Shown here: in pieces, positions 1-5,079 of the stretch | How positions within the stretch are numbered: position 1 is the stretch's first letter | How the letters are laid out: the number at the start of each line of letters is the position of its first letter | Translations under genes and position numbers: made by a program | The notes under the pieces: generated by a model | Told to the model about the DNA's origin: nothing | The model's database searches: none | Seen by the model: only the letters and a program-made list of their open reading frames with translations | DNA from: Ignavibacteriales bacterium | Lineage (GTDB): Bacteria; Bacteroidota; Ignavibacteria; UBA10030; SZUA-254 | Direction of reading: 5' to 3' | Assembly (NCBI GenBank): GCA_016207985.1 | Contig: JACQYX010000170.1 | Location: 1 to 5,235, forward strand | DNA: 5,235 nucleotides

Positions 1-84
1 GAAATGGATCGCATGGATTTGATGCAGGGATTAATCGATAAGATTCATATTCATACAAACTCAACAGGCGAATCGAACATGTAA
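1..84 (+). other. possible 3' end of a convergent gene cut by the window (unresolved)
   Basis: The left edge shows two short open stretches on the plus strand. One frame runs from base 1 to a TAA at 82-84 and would overlap the end of the metallo-hydrolase gene by about 34 bases. Another runs from base 3 to a TAA at 39-41 and would end 9 bases before it. The third plus frame hits TGA within 20 bases. Either open frame could be the tail of a gene converging on the metallo-hydrolase, or neither may be real. With fewer than 28 codons visible and no recognisable motif, no function can be given. No terminator hairpin is evident in this stretch. Confidence 0.2.
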
Positions 85-893
85 CCTTTCTCAGTACGCT
101 TGATTTTTCCGGCAATCGTATCAGGATCATGCTCGAAAAATATTATCCAATTCTCATCAACTGCTCGTTTAAGAAATTTCTTTTTATCCTCGAGTGTTAT
201 CAATGGATTTAAATCGAAACCCATAATATAAGAAAGCGGTACGTGAGAGGTACACGGCATCAAATCAGCCGCATAGAAAAGCGTTTTTTTACCGTCGGAG
301 ATTTTTAATAATTGAAGACCGGGTGAATGACCGTTAGATACACAAACCGATATCTGAGAGAAGATTTCTATATCACCGTCTATTAGATTTAGCAAACCAA
401 AATCTTTTAATGGCATGTAGTCATCGGGGATGTAGCTTGCTTTGTCACGCTCGGTCGGATTTAAGGCATTCTCCCATTGAGTTCTTTGGACATGATAAAT
501 AGCATTCGGAAATGCCGGTTTTATAACACCTTTATCCTTAATTGTAGAACCGCCTGCATGATCAAAATGAAGATGTGAAAGAATAACGTCGGTAATGTCG
601 GCTGGTTTTACTCCGTATTTTTTCAGAGATGAATAAAGATTATTTGTTGTATCGAGTTCATAAATATCGATAAACTTTTGAGTGACTTTCGTGCCGTTGC
701 CGTCATCCATTAAAACTATTTTCCCATTTCCGACAATAAGCAGACATCTTGCTGAGAGTTTAATACGATTACGTTCATCTGCCTTGTTCGTTTTTTCCCA
801 AAGAACTTTTGGGATGATTCCGAACATCGAGCCGCCATCTAACTTGAATGTACCAGTCTCGATTGGATAAATGTCATAGTTACCAATTTTCAT
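51..893 (-). CDS. MBL-fold metallo-hydrolase, lactonase-like
   Basis: Metallo-beta-lactamase-fold hydrolase of 280 residues, the usual length for the AHL-lactonase/glyoxalase II-like branch. The dinuclear metal site is complete: the HxHxDH motif at 107-112 (H107, H109, D111, H112), a third histidine in the NGHSPG loop (H189), the bridging aspartate in YAAD (D210) and a late histidine in FEHDP (H255). There is no signal peptide, so it is probably cytoplasmic. The opening residues (YDIYPIETGTFKLDGGSMFG) resemble a form common in Ignavibacteria and other Bacteroidota. The substrate cannot be read from sequence; lactone hydrolysis is only the closest familiar activity. The gene lies 82 bases past the ferredoxin gene, beyond an intrinsic terminator. 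The start is supported weakly by AAAGAG 5 bases before the ATG. No convincing promoter is visible, so expression may depend on terminator read-through. Confidence 0.93.
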   Translation of the reverse strand: MKIGNYDIYPIETGTFKLDGGSMFGIIPKVLWEKTNKADERNRIKLSARCLLIVGNGKIVLMDDGNGTKVTQKFIDIYELDTTNNLYSSLKKYGVKPADITDVILSHLHFDHAGGSTIKDKGVIKPAFPNAIYHVQRTQWENALNPTERDKASYIPDDYMPLKDFGLLNLIDGDIEIFSQISVCVSNGHSPGLQLLKISDGKKTLFYAADLMPCTSHVPLSYIMGFDLNPLITLEDKKKFLKRAVDENWIIFFEHDPDTIAGKIKRTEKGYMFDSPVEFV

Positions 894-921
894 ATATTCT
901 CTTTTTACACTATCAATAATT

Positions 922-949
922 AAAAAGGTCGGCTGAGAATCAACCGACC
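922..949 (-). terminator. Rho-independent terminator of the ferredoxin gene
   Basis: On the minus strand GGTCGGTTGA pairs with TCAGCCGACC around a TTC loop. This gives a 10-bp stem (927-936 with 940-949) with a single G-U wobble, followed directly by five T residues (926 to 922) and further AT-rich sequence. It lies 27 bases after the ferredoxin stop codon and before the metallo-hydrolase start. The T-run is present only for minus-strand transcription, so it is not bidirectional. Confidence 0.92.
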
Positions 950-975
950 CTTCAAACTTTCTAATTTACATCTTC

Positions 976-1314
976 TCATTTTTTGAAACGAGAATTCTCA
1001 GCGCTCAGTGCTGAAAAAGGTTTTTCCGGATGAATCTTCTTAGCACGTTCAAATAGGACTTCTTCAGTTTCTGGACGATTTGGATCAGGCACACAACAAT
1101 CGACTGGACAAACTGCCGCACATTGTTCTTGATTGAAATGACCGACACACTCGGTGCATTTCTCTGGTACTATGTAATAGAAATCGTTTGATAGTGCATC
1201 GAACATTTGTCCGTTAAGCTCGTATTGAGCACCGCCAGCATAGATTGCTGTATTGGGACATTCAGGTTCACAAGCACCACAGTTAATACATTCTTCAGTG
1301 ATAAAAGTTGCCAT
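976..1314 (-). CDS. 2[4Fe-4S] ferredoxin, Allochromatium/Chlorobium type
   Basis: Small cytoplasmic electron carrier of 112 residues. Cluster 1 is C9-x2-C12-x2-C15-x3-C19-P. Cluster 2 is C53-x2-C56-x8-C65-x3-C69-P; the eight-residue spacing in the second motif is the mark of the Allochromatium-type (Alvin) and green-sulfur-bacterial ferredoxins. A CC pair follows at 73-74, then a charged C-terminal tail with PDPNRPETEE (76-85), also typical of the Alvin group. The linker between the clusters (20-52) is longer than in the roughly 60-residue Chlorobium ferredoxins, carrying an aromatic-rich insert. The start is fixed by TAGGAG 8 bases upstream. It has its own promoter and terminator, so it is probably a monocistronic, well-expressed gene. 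Redox partners are unknown; nothing in the neighbourhood names one. Confidence 0.96.
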   Translation of the reverse strand: MATFITEECINCGACEPECPNTAIYAGGAQYELNGQMFDALSNDFYYIVPEKCTECVGHFNQEQCAAVCPVDCCVPDPNRPETEEVLFERAKKIHPEKPFSALSAENSRFKK

Positions 1315-1322
1315 GATTAAAT

Positions 1323-1328
1323 CTCCTA
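1323..1328 (-). promoter_or_regulatory. ribosome binding site of the ferredoxin gene
   Basis: Minus-strand TAGGAG sits 8 bases before the ferredoxin ATG at 1314. It is one of only two clear Shine-Dalgarno sites in the window and fixes the start. Confidence 0.85.
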
Positions 1329-1362
1329 AATTAAATTCCTTTGAGTGATTATGCGTGATAAA

Positions 1363-1391
1363 CAGGTGGGAACAGTGCTTCTGTTCTCCTG
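1363..1391 (-). promoter_or_regulatory. hairpin in the ferredoxin mRNA leader
   Basis: In the minus-strand transcript CAGG (1391-1388) and GAACAG (1386-1381) pair with CTGTTC (1375-1370) and CCTG (1366-1363). The loop is AAGCA and there is a small asymmetric internal loop (A against CCA). No T-run follows on the minus strand, so it does not look like a terminator for the upstream operon. It lies about 18 bases after the predicted transcription start and 48 bases before the start codon. A role in mRNA stability or control is inference. Confidence 0.5.
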
Positions 1392-1415
1392 AAATTCATT
1401 AATTACTTGATGTAC

Positions 1416-1444
1416 AGTATAAGAAAAAGTTGGATGAAATTCAA
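1416..1444 (-). promoter_or_regulatory. predicted sigma-70 promoter of the ferredoxin gene
   Basis: On the minus strand a -35 box TTGAAT (1444-1439) and a -10 box TATACT (1421-1416) are separated by exactly 17 bases. Matches to consensus are 4/6 and 5/6. Transcription would begin near 1409 and give a leader of about 95 bases. The site lies wholly in the gap after the thioredoxin-like gene, which supports independent transcription of the ferredoxin gene. Confidence 0.7.
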
Positions 1445-1479
1445 ACGATTTTTCTAGGTTTGTGGAAGCAATTCCGGTA

Positions 1480-2460
1480 TTACACTTGTGCCGAAGGAAT
1501 CGCTAATTTAATTTTATGTTCACTGAACTCTCTGTTTTTAACGATGTTATACACTCTGGCATCGTCTACGATGAAGTAGCTTTTACCTTCCTCGTTATAC
1601 CTAATATCAGTTCCTTTATCACCGCGAGAAAGAGGAGAATCATCTTGATTTACAAATACTTGAAATCCTTTTTCACCCTCTGGTTTTATTACGAGATCGA
1701 CTTCTTGCGCTTGATATAAGAAGGTGAGAAATCCACCTGCTGGATTAGTTGTGTCTAATTTTAAATAATTTCTATCGTTGAACCAATCACCATCTAAATA
1801 CAATCTACCTTCTACATAATATTTTGGATCATCATAATGAACTGTCGATTCAGGTGAATAGCCTTCAATATTTCCGATTGTCCCACGCTGCCAGCCGGTG
1901 AGAATCTCCGGCGTCTCGCGATAACAAAGAACACCGGGGCGATCCGTTTCTCTTAATGAATCCATCACTAAAGGTAACTCGATATCGTAACCTATATTAG
2001 AAACAAGCGATTGTATAGCGTGCTCGAAATTTTGATATTGTCCCTCTCCGGCATGGACATATCGAATGAAACCATATTTATCGATCAAGAACTTTGTGGG
2101 CCAATAAGCAGAATGAAAAGCGTTCCATACGATGAAATCATTATCCATAACGATAGGATACTTTAGATTTAATTTATCCGATGCCTTCCTAACATTAACC
2201 GGATCCCGGGCAAAAGGAAATCGAGGCGTATGTACGCCAATCAGAATTAAACCTTTTTCTGAATAACGATTATACCATTCTTTAAGGTAAGGTAATGTGC
2301 GAATACATCGCATGCAGGTATAATCCCAGAAATCGATAAGGATGACATAACCACGCAAAGCCCCGAGTGCAATCGGATCGCTGTTGAGCCAGTAATCGCC
2401 GTATATCTCGGGCACACGAAATTGTTGAGGCAGCAGTTCCATTGTTAGTCCATCCCTCAT
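1480..2460 (-). CDS. thioredoxin-fold redoxin with C-terminal DipZ-like domain
   Basis: Protein of 326 residues. Residues about 15-155 form a TlpA/redoxin-type thioredoxin domain with the active site C49-M-R-C52 in the context DFWDYTCMRCIRTLP and the cis-proline at YWPT (P121). The DFW-Y-C-x2-C-x2-LP pattern is that of the thioredoxin domain of mycobacterial DipZ and eukaryotic NHLRC2, not classic TlpA. Residues about 170-326 match the character of the beta-rich, carbohydrate-binding-like C-terminal domain of DipZ (Thioredoxin_10 type). Neither the CcdA-like membrane part of DipZ nor a signal peptide or membrane anchor is present, so the protein is probably cytoplasmic. The ATG overlaps the upstream methyltransferase stop (ATGA) and lies in a heptamer repeat that supplies AAGGA 6 bases upstream. 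Met7 is a possible alternative start. A disulfide oxidoreductase role is inferred; partners are unknown. Confidence 0.88.
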   Translation of the reverse strand: MRDGLTMELLPQQFRVPEIYGDYWLNSDPIALGALRGYVILIDFWDYTCMRCIRTLPYLKEWYNRYSEKGLILIGVHTPRFPFARDPVNVRKASDKLNLKYPIVMDNDFIVWNAFHSAYWPTKFLIDKYGFIRYVHAGEGQYQNFEHAIQSLVSNIGYDIELPLVMDSLRETDRPGVLCYRETPEILTGWQRGTIGNIEGYSPESTVHYDDPKYYVEGRLYLDGDWFNDRNYLKLDTTNPAGGFLTFLYQAQEVDLVIKPEGEKGFQVFVNQDDSPLSRGDKGTDIRYNEEGKSYFIVDDARVYNIVKNREFSEHKIKLAIPSAQV

Positions 2461-2478
2461 CCTTCATCCTTCATCCTT
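2451..2478 (-). repeat. four-copy 7-bp tandem repeat at a gene junction
   Basis: On the minus strand AAGGATG is repeated in direct tandem: three perfect units (2478-2472, 2471-2465, 2464-2458) and a fourth, AGGGATG (2457-2451), with one mismatch. Each perfect unit contains an SD-like AAGGA and an ATG. The third ATG is the start of the thioredoxin-like gene. The methyltransferase stop TGA lies across units three and four. Seven is not a multiple of three, so any change in copy number shifts the frame relation between the two genes. Confidence 0.9.
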
Positions 2479-3161
2479 TTCTTGCTATCTCTTTCCACAA
2501 CAACAACAAACTCCCCCTTTATTTTATGTGTAGAAAATTTCAGGAACAACTCATACGCGGTACCTCGAAAGATTTGCTCGTCATTCATTGTTAGATTAAA
2601 TGGAATACATAACCTTCTGTCTCCACCAAAGACATCGGATATATCTTTCAATAACGGAACAAGTCGGTACGGTGTCTCCATAAATATGATTGTTCGATCT
2701 TCATCTTTCAACTTTTGCAGCTCTTTTTTCCGTAGTGAACTATTTGGGGAAAGAAATCCATAATACAAAAACTCATCAATTCGGAAGCCTGAAATTATAA
2801 GTGCGGGAACTATGGAAGATGCCCCGGGAATTGGAACAATGGTAACGTTTCCCTCGATAGTTTTTTTAACGAGAAGTTGTCCCGGATCAGCGAACACAGG
2901 AGTTCCTGCATCTGAAATCAGTCCCACGTTTTTACCCTCATTGAGATATCGGATAATCTGTATGGTCGATTCTTTTTCATTGTGTTCGTTCAATGTTTCG
3001 GTGATCTTTTCTGGAATGTTGAAATGCGATAGCAATCTCCTTCCCTCACGATGTTCTTCATATACAACTACATCAACTTCCCTTAAGACCTTAAGTGCAC
3101 GGAAAGTAATATCATCCCAATTTCCTATCGGTGTTGAAACAAGAAAGAGCGTTCCGTTCAT
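2457..3161 (-). CDS. RsmI/YraL-type SAM-dependent methyltransferase, short divergent form
   Basis: Tetrapyrrole-methylase-fold enzyme of 234 residues, related to RsmI, which 2'-O-methylates C1402 of 16S rRNA. Recognisable family blocks are TLFLVSTPIGN (4-14), DITFRALKVL (17-26), GLISDAGTP (80-88) followed by DPG (92-94), PIPGAS (110-115), FLYYGFL (131-137), the FMETPYR block (160-166) and GEFVVVVE (216-223). It differs from canonical RsmI in two ways. The usual EDTR-type motif is replaced by EEHRE (35-39), and the protein lacks the roughly 50-residue C-terminal extension of RsmI (usual length about 280). It may therefore be the shorter paralogue found in Bacteroidota, with a different or unknown target. 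Its ATG overlaps the stop of the AI-2E gene and has no clear Shine-Dalgarno site, suggesting translational coupling. Its last codons run through the heptamer repeat. Confidence 0.9.
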   Translation of the reverse strand: MNGTLFLVSTPIGNWDDITFRALKVLREVDVVVYEEHREGRRLLSHFNIPEKITETLNEHNEKESTIQIIRYLNEGKNVGLISDAGTPVFADPGQLLVKKTIEGNVTIVPIPGASSIVPALIISGFRIDEFLYYGFLSPNSSLRKKELQKLKDEDRTIIFMETPYRLVPLLKDISDVFGGDRRLCIPFNLTMNDEQIFRGTAYELFLKFSTHKIKGEFVVVVERDSKKRMKDEG

Positions 3162-4399
3162 ATCGATATATCATTCGTTGAGATTACCGATAACTTCTTA
3201 TTCTGCCATAGTTTAACGAACATAACAATGACAGCAGTTGTCGGAACTGCGACAAGCAGACCGACGAATCCCATAAAGTACCCGAAGACGAAAAGAGATA
3301 GAATTAAAATAACCGGATGAAGACCGACTTTATCACCAATAATTTTCGGTGCGAGTATCGTATTCTCAAAAATCTTTTGTGAAAGATACATGACTATAAC
3401 CCCGATTACTTTTCCGGTCACCTGATCGCCGCTGAACATGGCAACAATCGTTCCGACAACTAAGCTAATCAACAAACCGACGTAAGGAATAAAATCAAGA
3501 AGCGCCGTCATGATGCCAAGCACTAATGCATACTTCACGCCCAATATTGATAAAACAGTAGCCGATATGATTCCCTGGATAAAAGCGACAATCATCGCTC
3601 CCCTTAGATAATCACTGAGGACTTCATCAACTTTATTAAAATAGGAAGCTATAATTTCTCTTCTCTTTTCTGGAAAGAATGATTTAACACTTTGAAGTAC
3701 GATTGGAAAATCTTTTAAGAGATAAAATACCACGAATGGAATGATGACGATGTTCAGAAGCTGTGTAATAACGATTGATATACTCGTAATAAAACTAAAA
3801 GCCCCTTCGAGGAGTGATTTTAATATTGCGTCGAGTCGTTTGGGTAACTCTTTTTCTATCGATTCACGTATCGAATCCACAGGTAACCCGGATTGTCTCA
3901 GCGTATCAAAGAATGTCCCTTGCTTAAAGGAATCTACGGTGCTAACGATAAAGTTAGAAACGTTTTCGATGATACCTCTGAATTGGTACAACACAATCGG
4001 CATGATCAGCATAAAGAAAAGCGTAACCAAACCGATAAGGACAAGCATAATTGTAAGAGATGAAGTCCATCGGGGAATATTTTTCTTCTCGAGAATATCG
4101 ACCAACGGATTGAGGATATAAGCCAAGAAGAACGCTAAAATAAACGGCGTTAACACACCAATGAGTGAGCTTGATAACCAAACAATAAATAATAATCCCA
4201 CCAGCCACATGAGCCTGTTGACATAAGTGTTGTGTCGCAGTGGGTAGAAAAGGAAAAGGATCGCAATAAACAGTACGATAGGAGAAAGAAACGGCATTAT
4301 AAAATACACGAACATGAGAAGCAATGCAATCCCTGCGATAAGAAGAATCGTTGCTGAGACTTTATTCGTGTTCTCGATATCTTCCAGATTGAAATTCAT
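3158..4399 (-). CDS. AI-2E family transporter (PF01594-type membrane protein)
   Basis: Polytopic inner-membrane protein of 413 residues. Family landmarks are a Pro-rich helix, TPFILAFFLAYILNPLVDIL (84-103); PFVVFYLLKD (221-230); LRGAMIVAFIQGIIS (265-279); DFIPYVGLLI (302-311); and the C-terminal block from ENTILAPKIIG (345-355) through GLHPVILILS (359-368) to LLVAVPTTAV (381-390). A soluble, charged stretch at about 140-195 is the usual central loop. Members include the AI-2 exporter TqsA and Na+/H+ antiporters, but most have no known substrate, so transport of AI-2 is not implied. Residues 1-60 add two extra hydrophobic helices (about 16-35 and 38-53) ahead of the normal family start. The gene begins 6 bases after dut, with AGGGG three bases before the ATG, and ends in a 4-base overlap with the methyltransferase gene. 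Confidence 0.93.
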   Translation of the reverse strand: MNFNLEDIENTNKVSATILLIAGIALLLMFVYFIMPFLSPIVLFIAILFLFYPLRHNTYVNRLMWLVGLLFIVWLSSSLIGVLTPFILAFFLAYILNPLVDILEKKNIPRWTSSLTIMLVLIGLVTLFFMLIMPIVLYQFRGIIENVSNFIVSTVDSFKQGTFFDTLRQSGLPVDSIRESIEKELPKRLDAILKSLLEGAFSFITSISIVITQLLNIVIIPFVVFYLLKDFPIVLQSVKSFFPEKRREIIASYFNKVDEVLSDYLRGAMIVAFIQGIISATVLSILGVKYALVLGIMTALLDFIPYVGLLISLVVGTIVAMFSGDQVTGKVIGVIVMYLSQKIFENTILAPKIIGDKVGLHPVILILSLFVFGYFMGFVGLLVAVPTTAVIVMFVKLWQNKKLSVISTNDISI

Positions 4400-4405
4400 C
4401 TTCCC

Positions 4406-4867
4406 CTATTGACCTGTATGACCAAATCCGCCGGCACCGCGTTCTGTTTGATCAAGTGTTTTTACTTCCTCCCACTCTGCCTGAATAACCGGTGAAATTA
4501 CCATTTGAGCTATTCGATCACCACGGTGGATGACAAAGTCATCCTTACCGAAGTTTGTGAGAATAACCTTAACTTCACCTCGATAATCGGAATCAATCGT
4601 TCCGGGTGTATTTAGAACTGAAATTCCAAATTTGATTGCAAGCCCGCTCCGCGGACGCACCTGCGCCTCATATCCTCTGGGAACTTCGATATAAAATCCG
4701 GTTGGGATTAATTGCGTTTCGCCTTTCTTGATGACGATATCAGCTCCAACGGCAGCATAAATATCCATGCCCGATGAACCAGACGTAGCATATACCGGTA
4801 ATGGAATGCCTGTTAGCGATGGATCGACTCGGGCAATACGAATTTTAATTGCAGGTTGTAAATTCAT
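4406..4867 (-). CDS. dut: deoxyuridine 5'-triphosphate nucleotidohydrolase (dUTPase)
   Basis: Trimeric dUTPase, which hydrolyses dUTP to dUMP and pyrophosphate, keeping uracil out of DNA and feeding dTMP synthesis. All five family motifs are present (numbered for the 153-residue form): [10 protein letters not shown] (29-38), [11 protein letters not shown] (71-81), [11 protein letters not shown] (89-99) with the catalytic aspartate D92, [10 protein letters not shown] (115-124), and the C-terminal arm [10 protein letters not shown] (143-152). The frame stays open upstream to an ATG at 4933, which would give 175 residues. I prefer the inner ATG at 4867 because 153 residues is the usual length, the extra 22 residues do not resemble the family, and a promoter with a start point near 4909 lies inside the longer form. 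Neither ATG has a clear Shine-Dalgarno site. It is the first gene of the four-gene minus-strand operon. Confidence 0.95.
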   Translation of the reverse strand: MNLQPAIKIRIARVDPSLTGIPLPVYATSGSSGMDIYAAVGADIVIKKGETQLIPTGFYIEVPRGYEAQVRPRSGLAIKFGISVLNTPGTIDSDYRGEVKVILTNFGKDDFVIHRGDRIAQMVISPVIQAEWEEVKTLDQTERGAGGFGHTGQ

Positions 4868-4915
4868 TGTAATTAAAGTAATAGGGTATTGGAATATTGA
4901 GAAATATATTTCATC

Positions 4916-4943
4916 AATATACTGATTTTCCATAATAAATCAA
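4916..4943 (-). promoter_or_regulatory. predicted promoter of the dut operon
   Basis: Minus-strand -35 TTGATT (4943-4938) and -10 TATATT (4921-4916) are separated by 16 bases, with 4/6 and 5/6 consensus matches. Transcription would start near 4909, about 42 bases before the preferred dut ATG and downstream of the alternative ATG at 4933. It is the only good promoter seen upstream of the four-gene set. Confidence 0.55.
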
Positions 4944-4947
4944 TTTA

Positions 4948-4976
4948 TTGACAATTGTTAAGGAGAAAAGTATATT
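4948..4976 (+). promoter_or_regulatory. near-consensus sigma-70 promoter of the divergent membrane-protein gene
   Basis: A perfect -35 TTGACA (4948-4953) and a -10 TATATT (4971-4976, 5/6) are separated by exactly 17 bases. This is the strongest promoter in the window. Transcription would start near 4983, leaving a leader of about 97 bases. The -35 box is only 4 bases from the -35 of the oppositely directed dut promoter, and an imperfect 14-bp palindrome TTGACAATTGTTAA (4948-4961) covers it. Confidence 0.8.
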
Positions 4977-5067
4977 CAATACGGATTTTCAGAACAAAGC
5001 ATGATGCGGGTTCACCTATTTTGTACTACGAAAGACACCTAATTACCTAATAATTCCGTTAACAATT

Positions 5068-5073
5068 AAGGAG
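5068..5073 (+). promoter_or_regulatory. ribosome binding site of the partial membrane-protein gene
   Basis: AAGGAG lies 6 bases before the ATG at 5080. It is the best Shine-Dalgarno site in the window and the main reason for accepting this partial reading frame as a gene. Confidence 0.88.
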
Positions 5074-5079
5074 TACACC

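Noticed and set aside
1461..1479. Small inverted repeat GGAA-GCAA-TTCC just after the thioredoxin-like gene, as a terminator
   Set aside because: Only a 4-bp stem and no following T-run on the minus strand.
2457..2460. The ATGA overlap as a sign of a frameshift or broken fused gene
   Set aside because: Both proteins have complete family domains and a second ATGA overlap occurs at 3158-3161, so this is ordinary operon packing.
2282..2467. 61-codon minus-strand frame starting at the second ATG of the heptamer repeat
   Set aside because: It overlaps the start of the thioredoxin-like gene in another frame and has no motif; it matters only as the frame the methyltransferase would enter if one repeat unit were lost.
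682..3216. Plus-strand open frames at 682-870, 1516-1719, 2482-2763 and 2812-3216
   Set aside because: They lie antisense within clearly coding minus-strand genes, show no family motifs and have low-complexity, frame-shadow composition.
3741..4208. Open frames at 3741-4121 (plus) and 3954-4208 (minus) inside the AI-2E gene
   Set aside because: The AI-2E frame is intact and conserved across the region; these are out-of-frame shadows.
5001..5042. Possible 13-codon leader peptide (ATG at 5001, TAA at 5040-5042) in the leader of the plus-strand gene
   Set aside because: No Shine-Dalgarno site precedes it and no run of regulatory codons is seen; a chance frame of this size is likely.
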